From an uncultured Clostridia bacterium (GTDB lineage Bacteria; Bacillota; Clostridia; Oscillospirales; Ruminococcaceae), in assembly GCA_945876435.1 (NCBI GenBank), contig CAMCOD010000011.1, forward strand, positions 1 to 58,004: 58,004 nucleotides of DNA. Direction: 5' to 3'. Position numbers and translations under genes: made by a program. Each line of letters starts with the position of its first letter. The first letter of the stretch is position 1. The notes below the pieces were generated by a model. It worked only from the letters and a program-made list of their open reading frames with translations. It did not search any database and was not told the origin of the DNA. Shown one piece after another: positions 7,939-16,544 of this stretch.

Positions 7939-8107
7939 ATATTAGAAGAAACACGCCCCTTCCAAACTCTGCTTTCACATCAAAAGGAAGCTCAATATAA
8001 GCCCCATCCATGTCCGGAACCTTTTGGATGATGGTGTCAATCTCAATTTTTAGTCCGCAGAAGTATCTTTTTCCTGTCTTTTCCTCATATTTTGCCCAAG
8101 ATAGCAC
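7937..8107 (-). pseudogene. Remnant of a DUF1905 gene
   Basis: Read on the minus strand from about 8107 to the stop at 7937-7939, this otherwise empty stretch encodes [17 protein letters not shown] followed by [20 protein letters not shown], which matches the DUF1905 signature (PDxDGAYVExPxDVxxEFGxG). There is no usable start codon in frame and the frame ends right after GRGVFLLI, where an intact domain continues for 50 or more residues. The end overlaps the folT terminator. It is a truncated fragment, not a functional gene. Confidence 0.5.
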
Positions 8108-8118
8108 AATAATGCCGC

Positions 8119-8150
8119 AAAAGAGCCTGATCCAAAAAGATCAGGCTCTT
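8119..8150 (-). terminator. Terminator of the ABC exporter operon
   Basis: AAGAGCCTGATC (8121-8132) and GATCAGGCTCTT (8139-8150) form a perfect 12-bp stem; on the minus strand it ends in TTTT, 18 bases after the permease stop. Confidence 0.85.
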
Positions 8151-8167
8151 GTTCTTTCTTTGGTTCT

Positions 8168-9589
8168 TTATTCATGTTTAATGGCTTCCAAGGCGCTGAT
8201 TTTCACTGCCCGGTTTGCCGGAGAAAAGCCGGATATCAGACCGATCAGGGTGGCAAATACAATTCCGCAGAGAGCCAGCCACGGCGGGATCACGGACAAA
8301 CTGCTGCCTGATCCCATTCCCATCATGGAGAAAATGCCTCCTGAGCCGTTGATCGCTCCGGTACCAGTAAGATAATTGATACCAAAGGACAATCCATAGC
8401 TGATAGCAACGCCGCTGATGCCGCCAAGCAGACCGATCAAACCGGCCTCCATCAAAAAGATACTGCGGATATTTCCCAGTTTGCAGCCCAGCACCTTCAT
8501 GATGCCGATCTCCCGGGTGCGTTCATAGATAGACATGACCATGGTATTGCTGATCCCGATCGCCGCGACCAGCAGGGAAATTCCGCCGATGCCGCCCAGG
8601 AAAAGCTGCTGCTGACGCATCTGTTCCATCATAGGCTCCCGCACGGAATTCAAGGAGTAAGTCTCAAAGCCCATCTCCTTGATGGCTTTATCCACCGCTT
8701 CCACATTCTCAATGCTGTCCACCTTGATTTTCGCGTTATTATAGGTACGGCCTTTGTTGCTGCTGTTTTTATCATCCTTGATGTTAAAGGCTTTTTTGTA
8801 GTAATCATAGAGCTCCTGAAGATCGTTGATATCCATGAATACGTTATAACTGTTTTCATCCCAGGTATCCGGATCCTTGGAGCCCAAAATGCCGCAGATC
8901 TCCAATTCCAAACGGAGATCGTCGTATTTTGGTTTGCCCTGCTCATCATATTCGTTGCATTGCATCACCAGGGTGATATCGTCCTCCATAACATCTACAA
9001 AAGGCTCCAACTGATTGCCCTGCGCATCCAACATACCCGGATAGCGGTAAGCCGCCTGTCCTTTGGCTTTGGAATCAGTGAACTCATAGACCATATTGCT
9101 GCCCATCAGAAGCTTCACCTTTTTATTTTTGCCCAGTTTTCCCTTGTCCGCCTCTGCCGGCAGCAGCTCACCTTCCGTCAGGCTGAACTCCATATTTTCC
9201 AGCTGGTCTGCATAGATGCCCCGAACACCCCAGAGATACATCTGATACCGGTCTTTTTTGCCGGAATACAGCTTGATATCCATGGAAGGCGCGTTCCAGA
9301 AGGGAGTTCCTCCCTTCACACCGGGCAGATTCAGGATCTGCCGCATGGTTTCGTCATTGAGTTCTGTCTCGTTGTTATCCCCATAATTATAGATCTCGAT
9401 CAGAGTTAAATCTCCCATCTGAGAGATGCTCTGCTCCAAGGCCTGGGTCTGGCCAATACCCAGCGATACCATAACAACGATGGAACAGGTACCTACAATA
9501 ACGCCTGTCACTGTAAGAAGGGTTCGTCTCTTACGGCGAAGTAGGTTTTTGAATGTCATGGAAATCAAATCAAAGAATGTCATCGTCAT
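8168..9589 (-). CDS. ABC transporter permease, MacB/FtsX type
   Basis: A 473-residue permease with one N-terminal transmembrane helix (RTLLTVTGVIVGTCSIVVMVSL), a large extracytoplasmic region (about residues 45-330) and three C-terminal helices with the FtsX-domain signature (VAAIGISNTMVMSIYERTREIGIMKVLGC). This type does not carry substrates through the membrane but drives extracytoplasmic partners mechanically or exports peptides and lipoproteins. The start is ATG 9589 or 9583; it overlaps the end of the upstream gene by about 20 bp. With the ATPase and the CARDB-like protein it forms a three-gene exporter operon. Confidence 0.88.
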   Translation of the reverse strand: MTMTFFDLISMTFKNLLRRKRRTLLTVTGVIVGTCSIVVMVSLGIGQTQALEQSISQMGDLTLIEIYNYGDNNETELNDETMRQILNLPGVKGGTPFWNAPSMDIKLYSGKKDRYQMYLWGVRGIYADQLENMEFSLTEGELLPAEADKGKLGKNKKVKLLMGSNMVYEFTDSKAKGQAAYRYPGMLDAQGNQLEPFVDVMEDDITLVMQCNEYDEQGKPKYDDLRLELEICGILGSKDPDTWDENSYNVFMDINDLQELYDYYKKAFNIKDDKNSSNKGRTYNNAKIKVDSIENVEAVDKAIKEMGFETYSLNSVREPMMEQMRQQQLFLGGIGGISLLVAAIGISNTMVMSIYERTREIGIMKVLGCKLGNIRSIFLMEAGLIGLLGGISGVAISYGLSFGINYLTGTGAINGSGGIFSMMGMGSGSSLSVIPPWLALCGIVFATLIGLISGFSPANRAVKISALEAIKHE

Positions 9590-11219
9590 CCCCAAATTCT
9601 TTCGCTGCTTTACGTTTCTTAACGATCACCACTGCCGCCACGATCAGCACCGCCGCAGCGCTTGCACCAATCAGAATCATCTGTGTTTTGCTCAAACCGC
9701 TTTCCGCAGGAGCGTTTGGGTCGATGGGATTTCCATTTTCGTCATAAATGATATCGTCAAAGACCGGTTCCATCGGCTGATCCCACTCGTAGGTAGGCGC
9801 TTCGATAAATGTAACTTCAAAAGGCACACGGATTTCTTTAACCACACCTACCGCATCCTCGTAAGTATAGAGAATACCGCACTCATAGGTACCCGGAATG
9901 GTTCCGGACAGGCTGAACTCCATGTCTCCGGAACCACCGGCCTGTACATTGCCGGTGTGGAGGATTTTTTCCTCACAGAAAATTGATTCGTCACATTCCA
10001 GTGTGGCGGTCAGGTTAAAGATCTCTCCGCGGGATTTATTCATATACTTAGACAGCACATCAATTTCGTCCCCGACTGTAATATCGCTGACATTGGTGAT
10101 GGGATCCACCGAGAAACGATCCTGCTGTACAACAGGAATGGAGATCTCCTGAGACATTTCCCCCTTCTGTCTCTCATCGTCCGCTACATATTCATAAGTA
10201 AAGGCTACCGTAATCGTATGAGATTTCGCCTCCGCTGTGGACAGAGCGGAAATATTCAGTTCCTTTTCAAAGCTGGAATTTTTATTTAGCTTGCTGATGT
10301 AGAAGGTATTGGAGGAGTTGGTCAGCTGCAGACCCTCGGAGGTGGTGACCTTCATGATGATGTTTTCCAGATTGGTTTTCCGGTGGGTATTTTTGCAGAC
10401 CAGCTTCAGCTTAACGCTGCTGCCGGCAGCCAACTGAGCCCCGCCGTTGCCAAAGGAGTATTCCTCCACGATGATATACGGGGTACTGCTTTTGATCTCC
10501 ACTTCTCCATCCGGTGGAAGAATCGGATTATTGTTCTCGCCGTCACCGAAGCTTATATCTCCGTCGCCGTCCTCTTTGTTGGCTTCTTCATCCTTTAGAG
10601 GGGTTTCTGCTTTAGAGAAGGTGTAGGTCGCCAGACCGCGGGTCACCGGGCCCTGTTTGCCATCGTTGTCTTTGGTTACGTACTGAAGATAAACTTCTGC
10701 CTGATCGTTGTAATCATCAAAAAGTTCTATATCATTGAATTTCATAATCGCCATCAGGTAATTGTTCTTTGTTTTGCTGAACTGGATTTCGTCTGTACGG
10801 AACTCCTGATCGCCTAAGGTAAGCGTGCCCCAGGCATATTCTTCGTCCGGCTGATTCACATACCCTCCATTACTATTAGGAATAAGGGGATAGTTGGCAT
10901 CCGCATAGGCCATCCACAGGTCGACTTTGCTGTAGTCTTTTCGCTGGTTTTTTCCGTCCTTGTCCACATAGGAAACCTTCTTCGCGCCAAAGCTCAAATC
11001 GTTCATATTGACTTTAACACCGGTCAGATCAGAAATGGCCTTTCCGTCTTCATAAAAAGTAATGACTGGATAGCCGCTCACCGGCCTCATATCAATTTCA
11101 TGGCTCATGATGATTCCGCTGCTGGCGCTGACCCGCAGCGCGCCGAAAAGAACGCCGCTTAGCATCATCACAGCAAGAATCAGGGAAATTCCCTTCTTAA
11201 TCAACTGATGGGTTTTCAT
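9570..11219 (-). CDS. Secreted CARDB-like protein with C-terminal membrane anchor
   Basis: A 549-residue protein with an N-terminal signal sequence (KKGISLILAVMMLSGVLFGALRVSASS), a beta-rich ectodomain and a C-terminal transmembrane helix (TQMILIGASAAAVLIVAAVVIV) followed by KKRK and an acidic tail DDDDIL. The middle (PYIIVEEYSFGNGGAQLAAG, SSVKLKLVCKNTHRKTNLEN) resembles CARDB/NEW3-type Ig-like repeats, which often link to MacB-like exporters in Clostridia. The ATG at 11219 has GGAGGAG in front and the ATPase gene overlaps it by 23 bp. It likely acts at the outer membrane face as a partner of the permease. The ligand is unknown. Confidence 0.75.
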   Translation of the reverse strand: MKTHQLIKKGISLILAVMMLSGVLFGALRVSASSGIIMSHEIDMRPVSGYPVITFYEDGKAISDLTGVKVNMNDLSFGAKKVSYVDKDGKNQRKDYSKVDLWMAYADANYPLIPNSNGGYVNQPDEEYAWGTLTLGDQEFRTDEIQFSKTKNNYLMAIMKFNDIELFDDYNDQAEVYLQYVTKDNDGKQGPVTRGLATYTFSKAETPLKDEEANKEDGDGDISFGDGENNNPILPPDGEVEIKSSTPYIIVEEYSFGNGGAQLAAGSSVKLKLVCKNTHRKTNLENIIMKVTTSEGLQLTNSSNTFYISKLNKNSSFEKELNISALSTAEAKSHTITVAFTYEYVADDERQKGEMSQEISIPVVQQDRFSVDPITNVSDITVGDEIDVLSKYMNKSRGEIFNLTATLECDESIFCEEKILHTGNVQAGGSGDMEFSLSGTIPGTYECGILYTYEDAVGVVKEIRVPFEVTFIEAPTYEWDQPMEPVFDDIIYDENGNPIDPNAPAESGLSKTQMILIGASAAAVLIVAAVVIVKKRKAAKEFGDDDDIL

Positions 11220-12048
11220 TTTGCTCTCCTCCATTGTCGTTTGTGCTTTCATTTTGAACTTCTGTGTTTTTATCTTCAGCAGTTTCCCGCTGTTTTCCTG
11301 TTTCATTCTCCGAAGCTTGTTCCAACTCCGCCTGAATTTGTTCCTCTGTGCGGGCAATTGACTGATTTCGCTGGTCCTTAATAATACTGCCGTCCTGCAG
11401 GGTGATGATACGGTCCGCGTACAGCGCCAGATCCCGGTCATGGGTGACCAGCACCAAGGTTTCGTTGTACTTTCGGCACATATTCACCATCAGCTCCATA
11501 ACTTCCCGGGTGGTTTTGGAATCCAGATTTCCCGTCGGTTCATCGGCAAAGATGATTTTTGGTTTGCTGACAAAAGCTCTGGCAATGCCCACTCTCTGCT
11601 GCTGACCGCCGGACATCTGGGTAGGCTTATGATACATCCTCTTTTCCAAACCCACCAGCTTCAAAAGCTGGGCCGCCTTTTTATTCCGTTTGCCCTTGCT
11701 GATACCGCGGAACATCAGCGGCATCGCCACATTTTCCAACGCCGTATAGGCAGGCAGCAAGTTGTAGGACTGGAACACAAAACCAATATATTTCTGACGG
11801 AATCTGGCCAGCTTATTTTCTGAAAGAACCGATATGTTTGTTTTTCCAATGGTCACCGATCCTTTGGTGGGTTTTTCCAGACCAGCCAATTGATTCAGCA
11901 GAGTGGATTTACCGGAGCCGGATGTGCCCAGGATACAGCAGATCTCACCCTGTTCAATATCAAAAGTAATATTGTTCAGCGCGACGATCCTCTCTTTTCC
12001 CACCGGATACACTTTTTTCAGGTTATGGATTTGAATAATAGCCGCCAT
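11197..12048 (-). CDS. ABC transporter ATP-binding protein, LolD/MacB type
   Basis: A 283-residue ATPase of the lipoprotein/MacB exporter class. It shows Walker A GTSGSGKST, Q-loop VFQSYNLLPAYTALENV, signature MSGGQQQRVGIARA, Walker B IIFADEPTGNLD and switch THD. The last 60 or so residues (from IARTEEQIQAELEQ to NENPSVD) form an acidic, Asn/Glu-rich tail not found in the core family. It is the first gene of the operon; its 3' end overlaps the next start by 23 bp, so translation is coupled. The transported or remodelled substrate is unknown. Confidence 0.93.
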   Translation of the reverse strand: MAAIIQIHNLKKVYPVGKERIVALNNITFDIEQGEICCILGTSGSGKSTLLNQLAGLEKPTKGSVTIGKTNISVLSENKLARFRQKYIGFVFQSYNLLPAYTALENVAMPLMFRGISKGKRNKKAAQLLKLVGLEKRMYHKPTQMSGGQQQRVGIARAFVSKPKIIFADEPTGNLDSKTTREVMELMVNMCRKYNETLVLVTHDRDLALYADRIITLQDGSIIKDQRNQSIARTEEQIQAELEQASENETGKQRETAEDKNTEVQNESTNDNGGEQNENPSVD

Positions 12049-12553
12049 GCCATCTCCTCGATTTCCTTAAATTTTTCACAGGAGCAAAATACCGTTTCCA
12101 TTATAGCAGATTGCACACCATTACAACACGATGAAACGAGGAAAATTTGTAAAAGTTTCACTTTAATTTGTGAATTTTTTGCAAACAACTGTTCTAATAT
12201 TTAAAAATAATCGCAAAAACAATCCTTCTATCCTCCTTCTTCTCCAAGGGCCCATCCGATTTTGCAATACAATCCGATAAAATCCTGCATTTTTACTCGA
12301 TCAATTCATCAAAAATTCGAGTTTTGAATCTTCTTTCTCATGAAATTCGCATTATTTTATCCGTATTTAGGAACACTTTCGCTGTCCTTTGAATACACTA
12401 TGGAGAAAACAGGAAAATTCACATTATGCAAGTTTTAAGATATCAACTTTCATTTTTCTTCGTTTTCTTTCACAATTTAAATAAATAAAAAAACTTTAAA
12501 TTTTGGCATTTCTCCAAATTTTAATAAATATCATAAAACTTGTGAACAAATTA
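12049..12553. other. Long AT-rich intergenic region
   Basis: About 500 bases, strongly AT-rich, between the divergent ABC exporter and OppA genes. I see no convincing coding frame, terminator or known riboswitch in it. The ATPase promoter presumably lies near its left end. Confidence 0.5.
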
Positions 12554-12582
12554 TTGACAAATTACTTTAAAGCGATTATATT
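12554..12582 (+). promoter_or_regulatory. Consensus promoter of the OppA-like gene
   Basis: A perfect TTGACA (12554-12559), 17-base spacer and TATATT (12577-12582) predict a start near 12589 and a leader of about 115 bases. Confidence 0.88.
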
Positions 12583-12591
12583 TTAAAGCAT

Positions 12592-12659
12592 TAAACGGCT
12601 TTCCAAGTAGAAAATTATTCCTTTTGCCGTTTATAATTTTATTTCCACCTTGCTAAACG
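12592..12659 (+). repeat. TAAACGGC inverted repeat and third half-site in the OppA leader
   Basis: TAAACGGC (12592-12599) has an exact inverted copy GCCGTTTA (12626-12633), and TAAACGG recurs at 12653-12659. The first copy falls at the predicted transcript start, so it may be an operator or a 5' hairpin. Confidence 0.45.
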
Positions 12660-12703
12660 GTACCATTGGCAAGGCTATAAAACAGATGTAAGGAGGATCC
12701 CTT

Positions 12704-14683
12704 ATGAAGAAGAATTTAACCAAAGCTCTGGCACTGGCACTTGCTGCTACCATGGTACTGGCCGCTTGCTCCAACACCTCCAAAGCGGAAGAAAAACCAG
12801 CAGAATCCAATACCTCCGCAGAAACCTCTCAGCCTGCGGAACCTGAAAAAGAAGAAAAAGTAGAAGAAATCACCGATCTGGTTCTGGCCCGTTTGGCAAC
12901 CAGAGAACTGGACACCTTCAACTACCTGTACAGCCAGTCCGCCTCCAACGGTGAGAACCTGACTGCCATGTGGGAAGGTCTGCTACAGACCAACAAAAAG
13001 AGCCAGTATCTGCCCTGTATCGCGGAAGAATATGGCACAGAGGACGGCGGTCTGACCTGGACCTTTAAAATCCGTGACGGCGTAAAATGGGTTGATGTTA
13101 ACGGCAACATCAAAGCTGACTGCAATGCTTACGACTTTGCCACCGGCCTTGAATGGATTCTCAACTACCATAAAAACGAATCCAATAACACCTCTATGCC
13201 AATGGAAATGATCAAAGGCGCTACGGAATACTACGAGTATACCAAATCCCTGTCTCAGGAAGAGGGTTATGCGCTGACTGCAGGGGAAGGCTCCAAATTC
13301 CTGGAAATGGTGGGCATTGAGGTTCCGGATTCTCTGACCGTAATCTACCACTGCCTCGCTGAAAAACCATACTTCTACACGCTCGCCTCTTACCCCGCTC
13401 TTTATCCGCTGTCTCAGGCTCTTGTTGATGATCTGACTCCGGAAGGCATCAAATCCATGGATAATAAATCCATGTGGTATAACGGCGCTTACCTGATGAC
13501 TACTTACATTGCGGGCAATGAAAAAGTCTTTGAACCCAACCCTGAATACTGGAATAAAGACGCAAAACGCTTCAACACTGCTACCGTCCGCATGGTAGAA
13601 TCCACCGACGTAGCTTTCCAGCTGTTTGTAAACGGTGAAATTGACTATGTTGACCTGACGGAATCCAACATCAAGACGATCAATGATGACCCGTCTCATC
13701 CAATGTATGATTACATGGTACCGGCTTGGCCATCCGCTTACTCCTACCAGATGCACTTTAACTACCAGAAGATGAAGGAAGACGGCACCGAGGATACCAA
13801 CTGGAATAAAGCGGTTGCCAACGAAAACTTCCGCAAATCCATCTACTATGGTCTGGAACTAACCGAATTCCTGAAGAGACAGAACGCGCTGGAGCCTCTG
13901 AAATGTGAGAACAACTGCTTCACCAAGAATATGCTGGTCTACACCTCTGATGGCAGAGACTACGTTGATCTTGTAAAAGCAAATCTGGCTCTTGGTGAAA
14001 GCGATGGCACTCATCCGGTAAGATGGGATGCCGACAAAGCCGCTGAATACAAAGCACAGGCTATAGAAGAATTAAGCGCTGAGGGCGTGACCTTCCCGGT
14101 TGAGATGGACTACTACATTGCCGGCTCCAACCAGACCGCTCTGGATACCGCAAACGTTCTGAAACAGACCTTCTCCAACTCTTTGGGCGATGATTACATC
14201 GTTCTGAACATTAAAACCTACGTTTCCTCTCTTGTTAAAGAAGTTCGTGACCCACAGCTTCACTCCATCGTAATCAACGGCTGGGGCGCTGACTACTCCG
14301 ATCCGCAGAACTTCCTGGGCCAGCTTACTTATCAGAGCGCAAATGCATTCTATGCGAACTACTACTACAACATCAACAAAGTAGAAGCTGCTCCTGAAAA
14401 TCAGGATCTGCTCGACACCTTCGTTGAGTTCACCAACATGGTAGCTGATGCTGACACCATCACCAAGGATATGGACGCTCGTTACGCCGCGTACGCAGAC
14501 GCAGAGGCTTATGCACTGGATCACGCTCTGGTTATCCCAATGTACTACCAGATCGGCTGGTGTCTGACCAACTACAATGTTCACGGCATTGATGGCACCA
14601 ACAAGATGGTAAACTGGGAGACCAACAAGAACGGTTATACCCGCGAAGCTATGGCTAAGATCATTGAAGAACAAAATTCCTAA
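12704..14683 (+). CDS. Peptide ABC transporter substrate-binding lipoprotein (OppA-like)
   Basis: A 659-residue family 5 extracellular solute-binding protein. The signal ends in a clear lipobox (LALAATMVLAACSN, lipidated Cys about residue 22), followed by a Ser/Glu/Pro linker. The body carries SBP_bac_5 features: LAEEYGTED..WTFKIRDGVKW-type block, YNGAYLMTTYIAGNEKVFEPNPEYWN and the late INGWGADYSDPQNFLGQL motif. It should capture oligopeptides at the cell surface. No OppBCDF genes flank it, so it must use permeases encoded elsewhere. It has its own strong promoter and terminator, consistent with high expression. Confidence 0.93.
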   Translation: MKKNLTKALALALAATMVLAACSNTSKAEEKPAESNTSAETSQPAEPEKEEKVEEITDLVLARLATRELDTFNYLYSQSASNGENLTAMWEGLLQTNKKSQYLPCIAEEYGTEDGGLTWTFKIRDGVKWVDVNGNIKADCNAYDFATGLEWILNYHKNESNNTSMPMEMIKGATEYYEYTKSLSQEEGYALTAGEGSKFLEMVGIEVPDSLTVIYHCLAEKPYFYTLASYPALYPLSQALVDDLTPEGIKSMDNKSMWYNGAYLMTTYIAGNEKVFEPNPEYWNKDAKRFNTATVRMVESTDVAFQLFVNGEIDYVDLTESNIKTINDDPSHPMYDYMVPAWPSAYSYQMHFNYQKMKEDGTEDTNWNKAVANENFRKSIYYGLELTEFLKRQNALEPLKCENNCFTKNMLVYTSDGRDYVDLVKANLALGESDGTHPVRWDADKAAEYKAQAIEELSAEGVTFPVEMDYYIAGSNQTALDTANVLKQTFSNSLGDDYIVLNIKTYVSSLVKEVRDPQLHSIVINGWGADYSDPQNFLGQLTYQSANAFYANYYYNINKVEAAPENQDLLDTFVEFTNMVADADTITKDMDARYAAYADAEAYALDHALVIPMYYQIGWCLTNYNVHGIDGTNKMVNWETNKNGYTREAMAKIIEEQNS

Positions 14684-14721
14684 ACCATTGTCTTTTGATT
14701 TTTCCTCAATATAAATCTCCG

Positions 14722-14755
14722 AAAAAGAGCGCTGCTTCAAGCGGCGCTCTTTTTT
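14722..14755 (+). terminator. Terminator of the OppA-like gene
   Basis: AAAAGAGCGCTGC pairs with GCGGCGCTCTTTT (one wobble), ending in a T-run. Confidence 0.9.
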
Positions 14756-14787
14756 CATTTCTCTTACCTTGTTATTTCCATAAAAAG

Positions 14788-14816
14788 TTGACAAAGTACC
14801 TTCTCTATAGTATGAT
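14788..14816 (+). promoter_or_regulatory. Promoter of the AbrB-like/glycosyltransferase operon
   Basis: TTGACA (14788-14793), a 17-base spacer and TATGAT (14811-14816). The -10 box lies inside the long palindrome at 14805-14839. Confidence 0.85.
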
Positions 14817-14839
14817 TTGTATAACAAATCATACTATAG
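14805..14839. promoter_or_regulatory. Perfect 16-bp inverted repeat operator
   Basis: CTATAGTATGATTTGT (14805-14820) is followed after ATA by its exact reverse complement (14824-14839). It covers the -10 box and the transcript start, the classic position for a repressor site. The adjacent AbrB-like protein or another regulator could bind it. Confidence 0.8.
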
Positions 14840-14860
14840 TCATAGAAAGGGGACGATTGG

Positions 14861-15073
14861 ATGAAAGGGCCAAAAGGGAAATATGCCTGGACAGTAAAAA
14901 TCGGTGAAAAAGGGCAGTTTGTTATCCCCAAGGAAGCCAGGGAACTGTTCGATATCCATCCTGGTGACACCCTGATTCTTTTGGCAGATGAAGAAAAGGG
15001 AATCGCCATTCCGCCTAAAACCTTTATTCAACAGTTTTCTGCCGCTGTTTTTGATGAGGAGGAAGAAAATTGA
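14861..15073 (+). CDS. AbrB/SpoVT-type DNA-binding regulator
   Basis: A 70-residue protein with a swapped-hairpin AbrB domain: WTVKIGEKGQFVIPKEARELFDIHPGDTLILLADEEKGIAI matches the family (K-x-G-Q-V-x-I-P-x-x-x-R-x-x-L/F-x-I-x-x-G-D). Such small proteins act as transition-state regulators, antitoxins or local repressors. No toxin partner follows; instead a glycosyltransferase gene starts in a 4-bp TTGA overlap, so the two are translationally coupled. It probably autoregulates through the palindrome in its promoter; that is an inference from position. Confidence 0.88.
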   Translation: MKGPKGKYAWTVKIGEKGQFVIPKEARELFDIHPGDTLILLADEEKGIAIPPKTFIQQFSAAVFDEEEEN

Positions 15074-16263
15074 GTAAAATTGCTTTCTTTTGTATTCCTG
15101 CTCATGGTCACACCAACCCAACCTTGGGTGTCGTGAAGGAACTGGTTCGGCGGGGACATTCGGTTTTTTACTATTCCTACGAACCGTTTCGGGAAAAAAT
15201 AGAAAAAACCGGCGCTCACTTTGTCTCCTGTGATGCTTTTGATCCGGAACAGCGTCTGGAGCCAGCCGATGCCGCCAGAGTGAGCAGCGACATTGCCTTT
15301 TCCATCAAAATCTTAGTAGACACCACATTGGCACTGGATCATATGGTCTGTGCCCAAATGGAAAAAGACAGGCCGGACTGTATTGTGGCGGATTCCATGG
15401 CCTTCTGGGGCAAGGCGGTTGCTTTAAAATTAGAAATTCCATTCATCTCCTCCACTACCACCTTCGCCTTTAACCAGCAGTCCGCCAAAATCATGAAACA
15501 AAGCGCCAAACAAGCCCTATCTTTCCTTCTCACTCTCCCAAAAATCAATCGAGAGCTGAAACGGCTGCGGCTTAAAGGTTATCCTGTGAAAAATGTCCTT
15601 TCCATCCTTCAAAATGATAATGATACTGACACCATCGTTTACACTTCCAAGGCCTTTCAGCCCTGTGCGGAAAGCTTTTCCCATAAATATACTTTTGTCG
15701 GGCCATCTATTCGCCCCGCGGAAAGCGCTGTAAAGAAAACAAGGGAAAAACTGATTTATATCTCCATGGGAACTGTTGATAATGACAGGCTGGATTTTTA
15801 CCGAAACTGCATCGCGGCCTTTTGTGACAGTCCTTACCAGGTAATTCTCTCCGCTGGCGATCTGTGTGATCTTTCCCAACTTGGCCAAACTCCGGAGAAT
15901 ATTACTGTTTGCAAAACGGTGGATCAAATCGCGGTTCTTCAAAAGGCGGACGTATTCCTCTCTCACTGCGGGATGAACAGCGTTACGGAAAGCCTGTACC
16001 ACGGTGTTCCTCTGCTGCTTTATCCGCAAACAACGGAGCAGAGCGGCGTCGCCCTGCGGACAGCCCAGTTGGGCGCAGGGATCTATCTGGAAAACACAGA
16101 CCCAGCCTCTATTCGTAACGGTGTGGAACAGCTTCTCCATAACCCTCAGTACCGGAAAGCAGCCGCTGAAATTGCCGACAGCTTCCATAACTGCGGCGGA
16201 ACCTTGGCTGCCGCCGACAAAATCGAACAGGTGATCCAAAGCCATTCGAGATGCAAAATCTGA
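15070..16263 (+). CDS. MGT-family (macrolide-type) glycosyltransferase
   Basis: A 397-residue GT1/GT-B glycosyltransferase. KIAFFCIPAHGHTNPTLGVVKELVRRGH is the N-terminal acceptor-side signature of the MGT family and HCGMNSVTESLYHGVPLLLYPQ the C-terminal UDP-sugar site. Characterised relatives inactivate macrolides or glycosylate lipids and natural products. Start is TTG 15070, in the stop codon of the AbrB-like gene, with GAGGAGGAAG in front. An ABC-F gene follows with its own promoter, and together they suggest drug protection. Acceptor and sugar are not known. Confidence 0.9.
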   Translation: MSKIAFFCIPAHGHTNPTLGVVKELVRRGHSVFYYSYEPFREKIEKTGAHFVSCDAFDPEQRLEPADAARVSSDIAFSIKILVDTTLALDHMVCAQMEKDRPDCIVADSMAFWGKAVALKLEIPFISSTTTFAFNQQSAKIMKQSAKQALSFLLTLPKINRELKRLRLKGYPVKNVLSILQNDNDTDTIVYTSKAFQPCAESFSHKYTFVGPSIRPAESAVKKTREKLIYISMGTVDNDRLDFYRNCIAAFCDSPYQVILSAGDLCDLSQLGQTPENITVCKTVDQIAVLQKADVFLSHCGMNSVTESLYHGVPLLLYPQTTEQSGVALRTAQLGAGIYLENTDPASIRNGVEQLLHNPQYRKAAAEIADSFHNCGGTLAAADKIEQVIQSHSRCKI

Positions 16264-16269
16264 GTCCTC

Positions 16270-16298
16270 TTGACAAGGCCAGTATTTTCCGTTATAGT
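16270..16298 (+). promoter_or_regulatory. Promoter of the ABC-F gene
   Basis: A perfect TTGACA (16270-16275), 17-base spacer and TATAGT (16293-16298), giving a leader of about 285 bases before the ABC-F start codon. Confidence 0.85.
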
Positions 16299-16349
16299 AT
16301 TTGGTAGAAATAAAAGAAAGGCACAGAATCGTCTGTGCAGGGTGAGGAA

Positions 16350-16361
16350 ATGCGCAAATAA
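16350..16361 (+). CDS. Leader mini-ORF MRK
   Basis: ATG CGC AAA stop, preceded by GGTGAGG at good spacing, lies between the promoter and the attenuator of the ABC-F gene. A ribosome stalled here by an antibiotic could reshape the downstream RNA. Such tiny leader frames are known before other ABC-F genes; function here is inferred. Confidence 0.45.
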   Translation: MRK

Positions 16362-16510
16362 TCAAATTTGGTAAGCCAAACAAAAAGAAAACAGAAGAAC
16401 AGCGTACCGGCTGTTCTGTTGTTGTGTTGTGTTTGCCGAAGGAGATTATCTGCCGCTGTGCGTATTACGCTGGATTGCGTTTCTGCGCCATTGCCCCATT
16501 TTTTCGGTAG

Positions 16511-16544
16511 AAATCTGTCTTCGGCAGCGAAGGCAGATTTTTTT
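16511..16544 (+). terminator. Attenuator terminator upstream of the ABC-F gene
   Basis: AAATCTGTCTTC (16511-16522) and GAAGGCAGATTT (16529-16540) form a 12-bp stem with one wobble and a GGCAGC loop, followed by more T, 45 bases before the start codon. Confidence 0.85.
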
